NCBI GenBank assembly: GCA_964596375.1
Contig: CAZQTO010000064.1
Location: forward strand, 1-12,937
Reading direction: 5' to 3'
Origin: UBA1543 sp964596375
Lineage (GTDB): Bacteria > Pseudomonadota > Zetaproteobacteria > Mariprofundales > Mariprofundaceae
Length of the DNA: 12,937 nucleotides
Made by a program: the position numbers and the translations under genes. Positions 6,554 to 12,937 of the stretch are shown piece by piece. The notes beneath the pieces were generated by a model. That model was not told the origin of the DNA. It saw nothing but the letters and a program-made list of their open reading frames with translations, and did no database searches. Position 1 is the first letter of the stretch; every line of letters starts with the position of its first letter.

Positions 6554-8007
6554 TGGCCCACCGCGGGCGTCTCCCTGTCGTCGCCATTGTCGGGCGACCG
6601 AATGTCGGTAAATCAACCCTGTTTAATCGCCTGATCGGCGAGCGCAAGGCTATTGTCGGAGATCGTCCGGGGGTCACCGTTGATCGCCTGGAGACCGAAT
6701 GGCTATTGCGTGATGGTGGTCAGCACCGCTATGTAACGCTGGTGGATACCGGTGGTATCGGTCTCTCGGCTGCACCCTTGCAGGTGGATGGAACGAGTGG
6801 GCCGGTCGATCTGCAATCGGCCATCGATTTGCAGGTTGAGGCGGCCCTTGAAGTGGCCGATGTGGTTTTGATGCTGACCGACGGCAGTGTCGGCATCAGC
6901 CCGCTGGACGAAATGATTGCCGGGCGCCTGCGGCGCAGGCAGGCCCCGCTGCTACTGGTCGTCAACAAGGCCGAAAATCCCGACACAGCGCATGATTTTC
7001 ACAGTCTTGGACTGGGCGAACCCTTGCCCGTGTCGGCTCTGCACAATCAGGGCCTGCATCGCCTGCGCGAGGTGCTGGCGGCAACGCTTCCGCCGGAAGA
7101 CGAGTTGGCAGAAGAGGGCGAGGCACCGCTGGCAAGGCTGGCCGTGATTGGCCGCCCGAATGCCGGAAAATCGACCCTGATCAACACATGGCTGGGTCGC
7201 GAGCGCATGGTGGTCAGCCCCACCCCCGGCACCACACGCGATGCCGTGGATGTGGATCTGGATTATCAGGACCCGCAGGGCGAGGGCATCGTTCGTCTGA
7301 TTGATACAGCAGGACAACGCCGCCATTCGCGCATCAACGACGCCATCGAGTTTATTGCCCGCGTCAAGGCACAGCAGGCCTTTTCGCGCGCCGATACGGC
7401 CATCATGCTGATTGATGGGGAAGCCGGTATCAGCGATCAGGACATGCGCCTGATGAGTCTGGCGCACGAAAAGGGATGCGCGCTGCTGGTGGCGGTGAAC
7501 AAGGTTGATCTGCTGAGCGATGCGGCATGGAAGCTGCTGGCCGAGCGACTGGATTTCCGTATGCGCGGCCTGACCGATGTGCCGTTGTTGCGTATTTCGG
7601 CCAAGCTAGGCAAGGGTACGCACGGCCTGCTGCGGCAGGCGGTTTCTGCTGCCCGGCGCAATCAGAGCACCTTCGCTACCGCTGAACTCAATCGCTGGCT
7701 GGAGGATGCCCAGATACGCCAGCCTCCCCCCAGCGATAATGGTGCTGTGGTGCGCATGAAGTACTGCACGCAGATTTCCACATCGCCGCCGGTGATCCGC
7801 ATCTTCTGCAACCGCCCCAAGGCGGTGCGCTCGGCGTATCTGAAATATCTGGAGCGCGAGTTCCGTGTTTGTTTCCGGATGACAGGCGTGCCCGTTCGTC
7901 TGGTGTTCGATGCCTCGGACAATCCCTATGCCGACAAGAGCGATGGCAAGCGCAAAGAAGCCGGTGATGCACGTAAGTCCAGGCGTGGGGACAAGAGGCA
8001 CCGCTGA
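6553..8007 (+). CDS. der: Ribosome biogenesis GTPase Der (EngA)
   Basis: Der has two GTPase domains in tandem and a C-terminal KH-like domain, and acts in assembly of the 50S ribosomal subunit. The 484 residues match the family length. Domain 1 shows GRPNVGKS at residues 14-21, DTGG in switch II, and a G4 motif NKAE at 138-141, where the usual NKxD has Glu for Asp. Its G2 stretch reads PGVTVDR, where PGVTRDR is more usual. Domain 2 has GRPNAGKS at 200-207, PGTTRD, DTAGQRRHSRI and a canonical NKVD at 316-319. The KH-like region includes the conserved MKYCTQISTSPPVIRIFCN, followed by YLEREFRVCFRMTGVPVRLVF. A very basic tail (about 20 residues rich in Lys and Arg) ends the protein. The ATG overlaps the bamB stop and the stop overlaps the ratA ATG, so all three are translationally coupled. 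Confidence 0.98.
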   Translation: MAHRGRLPVVAIVGRPNVGKSTLFNRLIGERKAIVGDRPGVTVDRLETEWLLRDGGQHRYVTLVDTGGIGLSAAPLQVDGTSGPVDLQSAIDLQVEAALEVADVVLMLTDGSVGISPLDEMIAGRLRRRQAPLLLVVNKAENPDTAHDFHSLGLGEPLPVSALHNQGLHRLREVLAATLPPEDELAEEGEAPLARLAVIGRPNAGKSTLINTWLGRERMVVSPTPGTTRDAVDVDLDYQDPQGEGIVRLIDTAGQRRHSRINDAIEFIARVKAQQAFSRADTAIMLIDGEAGISDQDMRLMSLAHEKGCALLVAVNKVDLLSDAAWKLLAERLDFRMRGLTDVPLLRISAKLGKGTHGLLRQAVSAARRNQSTFATAELNRWLEDAQIRQPPPSDNGAVVRMKYCTQISTSPPVIRIFCNRPKAVRSAYLKYLEREFRVCFRMTGVPVRLVFDASDNPYADKSDGKRKEAGDARKSRRGDKRHR

Positions 8008-8450
8008 TGCCCAGCTACGAGGATTTGCGCAATCTCGCCTGTCCTGCCTCGCACATGTTCGATGTGGTGATGGATATCGAGGCCTATCCTTCTTTCCTGC
8101 CCTGGGTTGCCGAAGCCCGTATCCTGACCCGTTCCGAGCATGAACTGAGCGCTGAGCTGGTGGCCGATTTCAAGGGTCTGCGCCAGCCCTTTAAAACAGT
8201 GGATCGTTTTGTGCCGAACAAGCTGGTGGAGGTTCGCCTGCTGGAGGGGCCTTTCCGTTTTCTCGAAAGCATCTGGTCTTTTGAGGAGCGTGGGCCGGAT
8301 GCCTGCCGGGTGCGATTCTCCATCGAATTCGAATTCAAGAGCATGGTGCTGGGCATGGTGGCATCGCCGATTTTCGGCCATGCCTGCAAGACCATGGCGC
8401 ATGTTTTCGAAGAGCGCGCTATGCAGCTGTATAGCAAGGAGACGAAATGA
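8007..8450 (+). CDS. ratA: RatA / Coq10-family START-like protein
   Basis: This is a 147-residue polyketide-cyclase/START-fold protein of the Coq10/RatA family. In E. coli RatA was reported to bind the 50S subunit and block its joining with 30S; mitochondrial Coq10 binds ubiquinone and supports respiration. Sequence alone does not show which role applies here. Diagnostic stretches are ACPASHMFDVVMDIEAYPSF then LPW near residues 12-33, VADFKGLRQPF, LLEGPFRFLESIWSFEE, and the C-terminal helix VASPIFGHACKTMAHVFEERA that closes the lipid cavity in this fold. The start codon shares a base with the der stop and has no separate strong ribosome site, so translation probably depends on der. It is followed at a 4-base overlap by ratB, the partner it also has in E. 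coli, which supports the family call. Confidence 0.92.
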   Translation: MPSYEDLRNLACPASHMFDVVMDIEAYPSFLPWVAEARILTRSEHELSAELVADFKGLRQPFKTVDRFVPNKLVEVRLLEGPFRFLESIWSFEERGPDACRVRFSIEFEFKSMVLGMVASPIFGHACKTMAHVFEERAMQLYSKETK

Positions 8451-8761
8451 ACATCACCGTTGCCTATGCCCTGCCCACCGAGCAGACGCTTGAGGAGATG
8501 GAGGTCCCCGACGGCACCACCGCCGAGGAAGCCATTGCCATGAGTCATCTGCTGGAGAAATATCCGGAGATTGATCTGGCCGTGAACAAGGTTGGCGTGC
8601 TGGGCAAGCTGGTCGCGCTCAATAACCCGCTGCGCGATGGCGACCGCGTTGAAATCTACCGCCCCCTGCCCAAGAAACCGCGTGATGCACATGCGGTGGA
8701 TGACAAAAAAGAGCGCATCCGCGCCCGCAAAGAAAGCCGTCAAACCGATTCGGATAGCTAA
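8447..8761 (+). CDS. ratB: RatB / RnfH-family ubiquitin-fold protein
   Basis: This is a 104-residue member of the RnfH/RatB family (UPF0125), small proteins with a beta-grasp (ubiquitin-like) fold. Their biochemical role is not settled; the name comes from pairing with RatA and from association with the Rnf complex in some bacteria. Signature features are the opening NITVAYALPTEQTLEEMEVPDG, LLEKYPEIDLAVNKVGVLGK, and PLRDGDRVEIYRPLPKKPR near residues 62-80, followed by a charged disordered tail. The ATG has AAGGAG at 8436-8441 with 5-base spacing and overlaps the ratA stop by 4 bases. It is the last gene of the tightly packed plus-strand run. Confidence 0.93.
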   Translation: MNITVAYALPTEQTLEEMEVPDGTTAEEAIAMSHLLEKYPEIDLAVNKVGVLGKLVALNNPLRDGDRVEIYRPLPKKPRDAHAVDDKKERIRARKESRQTDSDS

Positions 8762-8775
8762 AGCACCTGTAAGCC

Positions 8776-8790
8776 GGAAAAGAATTTTCC
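8776..8790. repeat. 15-base palindromic hairpin after ratB
   Basis: GGAAAA and TTTTCC pair perfectly around the loop GAA, 14 bases after the ratB stop. The downstream sequence is C-rich (a run of seven C at 8797-8803) rather than T-rich, so it is not a standard terminator. It could be a weak 3'-end structure for the upstream transcript. I see no terminator elsewhere in 8762-8900. Confidence 0.4.
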
Positions 8791-8903
8791 CCAAGGCCCC
8801 CCCTAGAGGCTCTCTCTCGCAATCCCGATTCACCTTGCCGCATAGTTTAAAAGTTCCGTGTCTGCATTTCAGCCGCTGTTTGCTGCTGGTCGTCGTTCAC
8901 CTT

Positions 8904-8933
8904 CATACACCGTGGCAATTTCTGATCTATAAT
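8904..8933 (+). promoter_or_regulatory. Putative sigma-70-type promoter for the lipid-modification pair
   Basis: A perfect TATAAT lies at 8928-8933. The best -35 at usual spacing is CATACA (8904-8909, 18 bases away), which matches TTGACA at only three positions; TTCATA at 8902 would need a 20-base spacer. Transcription would begin near 8940, giving a leader of about 60 bases before the ATG at 9003. The surrounding gap is richer in A and T than the flanking genes. The -10 box is seen directly; the promoter itself is inference. Confidence 0.5.
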
Positions 8934-8950
8934 GTGTAACAAAGAGACAA

Positions 8951-8966
8951 GCAGCGATAGCGCTGC
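8951..8966 (+). repeat. Perfect 6-bp hairpin in the predicted leader of the methyltransferase gene
   Basis: GCAGCG at 8951-8956 pairs with CGCTGC at 8961-8966 around the loop ATAG. It lies between the predicted transcription start and the ATG at 9003. Only a G-run (8987-8991) at 11-base spacing resembles a ribosome site there. The structure could affect leader stability or initiation, but it is too short to assign a class. Confidence 0.4.
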
Positions 8967-9002
8967 ATTGTATTTGATAAGAGCACGGGGGTTTTTCTAC
9001 GA

Positions 9003-10241
9003 ATGGATTCAATAGAGACAGAACTGGCATCGGGAGCAGGGAAAACAGGTGAAGTGAGTTCTGTCGAGAGGCTGCTGCTGAGAAGCTTTCTCAACAAGAT
9101 CGGCAACCCGCCGGTGCGGTTCGTGCTGTGGGATGGAGCCGAGGTTTATGCATCGGCCGTCAGTTCTGTTGGCCGCATTGTATTCCATAATCGCAAGAGC
9201 TTCCTGAATATGCTGCTCAATCCGAATCTGGCATTCGGGGATGGATACAGCGACGGTTCCATCGAGGTGGAAGGCGATTTCATTCAATGTCTCGAAACCC
9301 TTATCCGTGCCGTGCCGAGGGAAGTTGACATGGGACTTGCAGGCAGGGTTCTTCGTTATCTCCCCAATGGGCGTGCCAACAGCATAGGCGGCTCCCGTGA
9401 GAATATTTATCGCCATTACGACATCGGCAATGATTTTTACAAACTCTGGCTCGATAAAGAACTGGTTTACACCTGTGCCTATTACACATCGCCCTCGGAA
9501 ACCCTGGAGGCTGCGCAGCTGGCAAAAATGCACCATGTATGCAAAAAGCTGCGGCTTAAACCCGGGGAGCTTGTGGTCGAAGCCGGCTGCGGCTGGGGTG
9601 CGCTGGCCAGGCATATGGCGCGCCACTATGGGGTGAAGGTGCGCGCCTACAACATCTCCCACGAGCAGGTCAGCTATGCGCAGGAACGTGCCAGAGCCGA
9701 GGGACTGGATGAGCAGGTGGAATATATCGAGGACGACTACCGCAACATCACGGGTGAATACGATGTTTTTGTCTCGGTAGGTATGCTCGAACATGTGGGG
9801 CGTGAAAACTATAAAACGCTGGGCGGGGTAATTGACCGCGGCCTGAAAGGGGATGGCCGGGGTCTGATTCATTCCGTTGGGCGCGACAAGCCGCTGCCCA
9901 TCGGCGAATGGATTGGAAGGCGGATTTTTCCCGGCTCCTACGTGCCTAGCCTGTGCCAGATGCTCGACATCTTTGAACCACATGCTTTTTCCGTGCTTGA
10001 TGTGGAAAATCTCAGATTACACTATGCCAAAACGCTGCGTGACTGGCTGGAACGCTTTGATGCAGCCAGCGATGTGGTCGAGGATATGTACGACGCCTCG
10101 TTTGTGCGCGCCTGGCGGCTGTATCTGGGGGGATGCAGCGCAGCCTTTGCCAGCGGCGATCTGCAGCTTTTCCAGGTGCTGTTCAACCGCGAACGCAACA
10201 GCGACGTCCCATGGACGCGCGACCACCTATATCGTGATTAA
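9003..10241 (+). CDS. cfa: Cyclopropane-fatty-acyl-phospholipid synthase-family methyltransferase
   Basis: Enzymes of this family use S-adenosylmethionine to add a one-carbon unit across the cis double bond of phospholipid acyl chains at the membrane. The 412 residues contain the family N-terminal domain (about 30-105, ending LAFGDGYSDGSIEVEGDF) and a class I methyltransferase domain. The domain opens with HYDIGNDFYKLWLD and has the SAM motif VVEAGCGWG at 191-199. Residues aligned with the E. coli active site (C139, E239, H266, Y317, recalled) are present as C158 in YTCAYY, E263 in GMLEHVG, H290 in IHSVG and Y341 in HYAKTL. It is therefore expected to be active. The ATG at 9003 lacks a good Shine-Dalgarno at normal spacing. 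The next gene begins 15 bases after the stop. The product could be a cyclopropane, or a methylated chain if the neighbouring flavoprotein acts in the same pathway. Confidence 0.93.
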   Translation: MDSIETELASGAGKTGEVSSVERLLLRSFLNKIGNPPVRFVLWDGAEVYASAVSSVGRIVFHNRKSFLNMLLNPNLAFGDGYSDGSIEVEGDFIQCLETLIRAVPREVDMGLAGRVLRYLPNGRANSIGGSRENIYRHYDIGNDFYKLWLDKELVYTCAYYTSPSETLEAAQLAKMHHVCKKLRLKPGELVVEAGCGWGALARHMARHYGVKVRAYNISHEQVSYAQERARAEGLDEQVEYIEDDYRNITGEYDVFVSVGMLEHVGRENYKTLGGVIDRGLKGDGRGLIHSVGRDKPLPIGEWIGRRIFPGSYVPSLCQMLDIFEPHAFSVLDVENLRLHYAKTLRDWLERFDAASDVVEDMYDASFVRAWRLYLGGCSAAFASGDLQLFQVLFNRERNSDVPWTRDHLYRD

Positions 10242-10256
10242 GGTGCGACAGGTCGA

Positions 10257-11357
10257 ATGGAAAACTGCGATGTCCTGATTGTGGGCGGCGGCCCGGCCGG
10301 CAGCACCTGCGCCTGGAAGCTGAAACAGGCGGGATTCGATGTGCTTGTGCTGGACAAGAGCTATTTTCCGCGAGGCAAGGTGTGCGGCGGATGGATCACG
10401 CCACAGGTGCTGGATCGGCTCAATATCGATCCCGGGGAATATGGACAGCAGAGAACCCTGCAGCCAATTTCAGCCTTTCGTACCGGCATCATCGGAGGTG
10501 ATGCGCTGCAAACGCTGTACGATGGACCGGTCAGCTATGGTATCCGCCGCTACGAGTTCGACCATTTCCTGTTTGAGCGATCCGGCGCGCGCACGCAAGC
10601 CGGTGAAACAGTCAAAAGTATCAAGCGATCCGGCCAGGGCTGGATTGTTAACGGACACATCCAGACCCGGCTGTTGATAGGGGCGGGCGGCCATTTCTGC
10701 CCGGTCGCCCGGCTGATGGGCGAAGCAGCCAAAAGCAAACAGCCCGTGGTGGCCCAGGAAACCGAACTCAAAATGGATGCCGCTCAGGCCGCCAGAACTC
10801 GGGTGCGGGGTGAAATGCCGGAACTTTATTTTTGTCCGGATATGCTGGGTTACGGCTGGTGCTTCCGGAAAGGGCAGTATCTGAATATCGGCCTGGGCCG
10901 CAGGGACAATCATGGCCTTTCCTCTCATGTCGCCGCCTTTGCTTCTTGGCTGAAAAGCAGCGGCCGCGTTCCGTTTGATCTACCCGAACCATTCGAGGGC
11001 CATGCCTATCACACCTATGATCAACAGGCGCGCAAAAGGGTGGGCGATCATGTGATGTTGATCGGTGATGCAGCAGGTCTGGCCCGTGGAGAGAGCGGCG
11101 AGGGCATACTGCCGGCAGTGGAATCCGGCATTCTGGCTGCCGATGCAGTGATTGCCTGCAAAAGGAAATACTCCAGGGAGAGGCTGGCTATTTATGAAGA
11201 TTCTCTGATCCGTCGCTTCGGTAATCCCGGTGCCTTTGATCCGCTTATGCTCATGCCATCGCGCCTCAAGCAGTTCTTGGGTAGGCGTATCCTGGCATCG
11301 CCCGCCTTGACCCGCCGAATCGTTATTGAGGGCTGGTTTCTGCATTTGTCGCAATAG
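10257..11357 (+). CDS. Geranylgeranyl-reductase-family FAD-dependent oxidoreductase
   Basis: This is a 366-residue flavoprotein of the geranylgeranyl reductase/CbrA group. Such enzymes use FAD to reduce carbon-carbon double bonds in isoprenoid or other lipid chains, or carry out related oxidations; the substrate here is unknown. The N-terminal Rossmann motif is VGGGPAGS (residues 9-16) with an acidic D33 at the end of strand 2. The family PxxKxCGG motif follows as PRGKVCGG (38-45), then the substrate/FAD signature YGWCFRKG (199-206), and the second FAD motif IGDAAG (around 269-274) continuing into GEGILPAVESG. In the YxWxFxK signature an Arg stands where a Pro is typical. There is no signal peptide or strong membrane segment, so it is probably a cytoplasmic or membrane-associated protein. 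The ATG is 15 bases after the methyltransferase stop with AGG just upstream, so cotranscription with the methyltransferase is likely. Confidence 0.88.
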   Translation: MENCDVLIVGGGPAGSTCAWKLKQAGFDVLVLDKSYFPRGKVCGGWITPQVLDRLNIDPGEYGQQRTLQPISAFRTGIIGGDALQTLYDGPVSYGIRRYEFDHFLFERSGARTQAGETVKSIKRSGQGWIVNGHIQTRLLIGAGGHFCPVARLMGEAAKSKQPVVAQETELKMDAAQAARTRVRGEMPELYFCPDMLGYGWCFRKGQYLNIGLGRRDNHGLSSHVAAFASWLKSSGRVPFDLPEPFEGHAYHTYDQQARKRVGDHVMLIGDAAGLARGESGEGILPAVESGILAADAVIACKRKYSRERLAIYEDSLIRRFGNPGAFDPLMLMPSRLKQFLGRRILASPALTRRIVIEGWFLHLSQ

Positions 11358-11391
11358 GCTCGATCAATACGGCCAGACCTGACCCATACCC

Positions 11392-11433
11392 TGAGCCGAA
11401 ACAGGCCGTTTGCTTAACCGATATAGCGGCTCA
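11392..11433. repeat. 7-bp inverted repeat between convergent genes
   Basis: TGAGCCG at 11392-11398 and CGGCTCA at 11427-11433 pair perfectly across 28 bases. A smaller AAAC/GTTT pair lies at the base of that loop. It sits between the flavoprotein stop (11357) and the dehydrogenase stop (11460), where a shared transcription stop would be expected. No T-run follows on either strand at the right place, so the terminator role is unproven. Confidence 0.3.
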
Positions 11434-11459
11434 CTTTGCGTGTCTGAAGGAGAAAAACC

Positions 11460-12937
11460 TTACTTCTGAGGCTCGTTTTCGTAGAGCAGGGATTCGCAGC
11501 GGGTGAGGAAGAGGAGCAGTTCCATGCGTTCCATGTCTTCGCCGGGTTTGCGCTGGCGCAGGGCGTGCAGCACAGGCCAGTGACGATGCCCGGACCACAG
11601 CTCAAGGCCGGCTTTCGTCAGGTTACGGTGGCCGCTTTGCAGCAGTTGGCGGATGGCGCTGGTGCGCAGCAGGTTCAGGCGATGCAGCCATTCGCAGCGC
11701 AGTTCGTGGGCCAGATCCTCTCCCCAGGCCGGTGAGCGCAGGGCGGCCTGCATGTGATGCAGGGGAAGAAGATCATGGCATGCCTTGCTGGCGGCAAGGG
11801 CACGGGTCAGCGGAAGTTTCATGCTGGCAGAGAGGTGCAGGGCGACAGCACTGCGTGCCAGTTCCGGCAGGCCAGCAAAGCGTGCCGCAAGGCTTGTCTC
11901 GCCCTTGCCAAGCTGGGCGCGGGCATAACGCCTGAGGGCGGCGCGATGGGTGTTCAGCCACTTCTCATCCATGCCCCTGATCGGGCACAGACGCAGCAGA
12001 TCCTCGGCAAAGCGCATCAGCAATTCCTGCAGGCGGCGTTGCATGGCGCAGGCCGTGCTGTGGTCCGGACTCTCCCGCCAGATAGCCTTGCGCAGCTCTT
12101 CACCATCGAGCAGGTATTCAGCGGAGAGCAGGCCGATGACCACCTCACCGGCGGGATGTTGCAGCAGGCTTTGCAGATGATGCACCGAGCCGAGGCCGAT
12201 GTGGTTGACCACATGATTGGCCGCCATGGTGTGCATGATATGATCGGCCAGCGGATGGGCGCTGATTGCATCGGCAAAGCGGCGGCGGATGGCAGGCGGG
12301 AAGTAGCCCTTGAGCAGGGTGTCGCTGAAGCAGTTTTGCAGCGTGAAACAGCAGTCGGCAAGGCGTTCGTGCAGGCGGTTTTTTTCATGCCCGAGCAGCA
12401 CGGCAAGTTGCGGACGAAGGGCAAGGGTGGCGGCATCATCAATACCGGGGTCTGTCTGGGTGCTGATGCGCCCCTCGCCGAGCAGTACATCGCGCAGGCG
12501 GCGCAGGCGTGCCGGATGTTCGGTGACTTCGATGGAAGCCAGTGTTAAGGAGCGCGACTGCATCAGGCTGTTGCGCAGACATTGCTTGGTCACGGCATCC
12601 GCCAGACTGCGCAACTGGTGGTTGCGGCGCGAGGCGGGCAGCGCCGCACAGGCGGGGGAAAACAGGATTTTCAGATTCACCTCGTGGTCGGACATATCCA
12701 CGCCGCCGGAGTTATCAATCGCATCGGTGTTGATGCAGCCGCCCGCTGCCGCATATTCCAGCCGGGCGGCCTGCGTGAAGCCGAGATTACCGCCTTCACA
12801 CACCACCTTGGCCTGCAATTGCTTGGCCGCGATACGCACCGCATTATTGGCCGGATCGCGCACCTCGACATCGCGCTCATGACTGGCCCGCACATAGGTG
12901 CCGATGCCGCCGTTGTAGAGCATGTCCACCGGGGCGC
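11460..12937 (-). CDS. NAD-specific glutamate dehydrogenase, C-terminal part (5' end outside window)
   Basis: This is the C-terminal part of the large (about 180 kDa class) NAD-dependent glutamate dehydrogenase, which deaminates glutamate to 2-oxoglutarate and ammonia in the cytoplasm. The frame stays open to the right edge with A-P-V-D-M-L-Y-N-G-G-I-G-T-Y-V, matching the family's PVDLLWNGGIGTYV region, so the GTG at 12929 is internal and the gene starts beyond the window. About 490 residues are visible. They show KVVCEGGNLGFTQAARLEYA and GGCINTDAIDNSGGVDMSDHEVN of the catalytic core end. The family's long helical C-terminal region follows, with LRPQLAVLLGHEKNRLHERL, GYFPPAIRRRFADAI and HIMHTMAANHVVNHIGL. 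The C-terminal 200 residues are His-, Leu- and Arg-rich and less recognisable. The gene converges on the flavoprotein gene, leaving a 102-base gap. Confidence 0.95.
   Translation of the reverse strand, partial: APVDMLYNGGIGTYVRASHERDVEVRDPANNAVRIAAKQLQAKVVCEGGNLGFTQAARLEYAAAGGCINTDAIDNSGGVDMSDHEVNLKILFSPACAALPASRRNHQLRSLADAVTKQCLRNSLMQSRSLTLASIEVTEHPARLRRLRDVLLGEGRISTQTDPGIDDAATLALRPQLAVLLGHEKNRLHERLADCCFTLQNCFSDTLLKGYFPPAIRRRFADAISAHPLADHIMHTMAANHVVNHIGLGSVHHLQSLLQHPAGEVVIGLLSAEYLLDGEELRKAIWRESPDHSTACAMQRRLQELLMRFAEDLLRLCPIRGMDEKWLNTHRAALRRYARAQLGKGETSLAARFAGLPELARSAVALHLSASMKLPLTRALAASKACHDLLPLHHMQAALRSPAWGEDLAHELRCEWLHRLNLLRTSAIRQLLQSGHRNLTKAGLELWSGHRHWPVLHALRQRKPGEDMERMELLLFLTRCESLLYENEPQK

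Noticed and set aside
8007..8761. ratA-ratB as a toxin-antitoxin module
   Set aside because: RatA belongs to the Coq10 START family, ratB homologues were not shown to be an antitoxin, and the genes sit in a housekeeping operon after der, so a selfish or defence module is not supported.
8911..8925. TGGCA followed by TGATC as a possible sigma-54 promoter
   Set aside because: The -12 half lacks the required TTGC-type core, so only the -24-like half matches.
8858..8932. A 24-codon GTG-initiated open frame in the ratB-cfa gap
   Set aside because: It has no ribosome site, no recognisable features, and its end overlaps the predicted -10 box.
8592..8939. A 115-codon open frame overlapping ratB
   Set aside because: It is an out-of-frame shadow of ratB with no supporting ribosome site or domain.
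11754..12548. A 264-codon plus-strand open frame
   Set aside because: It is antisense to the glutamate dehydrogenase gene, which shows clear family motifs in the other frame, and no domain is visible in it.

Overview
The window is ordinary chromosomal DNA of moderately high GC from a Gram-negative bacterium, most likely in the Pseudomonadota. The main evidence is an outer-membrane assembly lipoprotein (BamB) encoded between a YfgM-like protein and the tandem GTPase Der, a block typical of beta- and gammaproteobacteria. carB-greA-DUF4149 is an order I associate with betaproteobacteria, while a large NAD-specific glutamate dehydrogenase is widespread in Pseudomonadota. This mixture fits a deep-branching or less common class; Zetaproteobacteria is a guess that a 16S or whole-protein comparison would have to settle.

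Layout. Nine plus-strand genes run from the left edge to about 8.76 kb with almost no spacing: carB (5' end cut off), greA, a DUF4149 membrane protein, a PerM/AI-2E-family membrane protein, a 75-base gap, then a YfgM-like protein, bamB, der, ratA and ratB. Most junctions are stop/start overlaps of 1 or 4 bases or short overlaps, so translational coupling is likely. A 241-base gap follows. It holds no supported gene but carries a perfect TATAAT box and two small hairpins. It leads into a two-gene unit, a cyclopropane-fatty-acid synthase-type methyltransferase and a geranylgeranyl-reductase-family flavoprotein. About 100 bases further on, the minus-strand 3' part of an NAD-glutamate dehydrogenase gene converges on them and runs off the right edge.

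How the genes work together. The first block is housekeeping: pyrimidine/arginine precursor synthesis (CarB), transcript cleavage (GreA), envelope proteins (DUF4149, PerM, YfgM, BamB), and ribosome assembly or ribosome-linked functions (Der, RatA, RatB). The second block looks like a lipid-modification pair: one enzyme methylates membrane phospholipid acyl chains using S-adenosylmethionine, and its neighbour belongs to a family that reduces carbon-carbon double bonds in lipids. No mobile element, CRISPR array, phage gene, toxin-defence island, tRNA or rRNA was seen.

The most interesting item is the methyltransferase-flavoprotein pair, which could make a branched or otherwise modified acyl chain rather than a simple cyclopropane. 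Secondary items are a strong hairpin without a U-tract just after greA, a Glu-for-Asp change in the first G4 motif of Der, and an Arg-for-Pro change in a conserved motif of the flavoprotein. None of these proves a new system.
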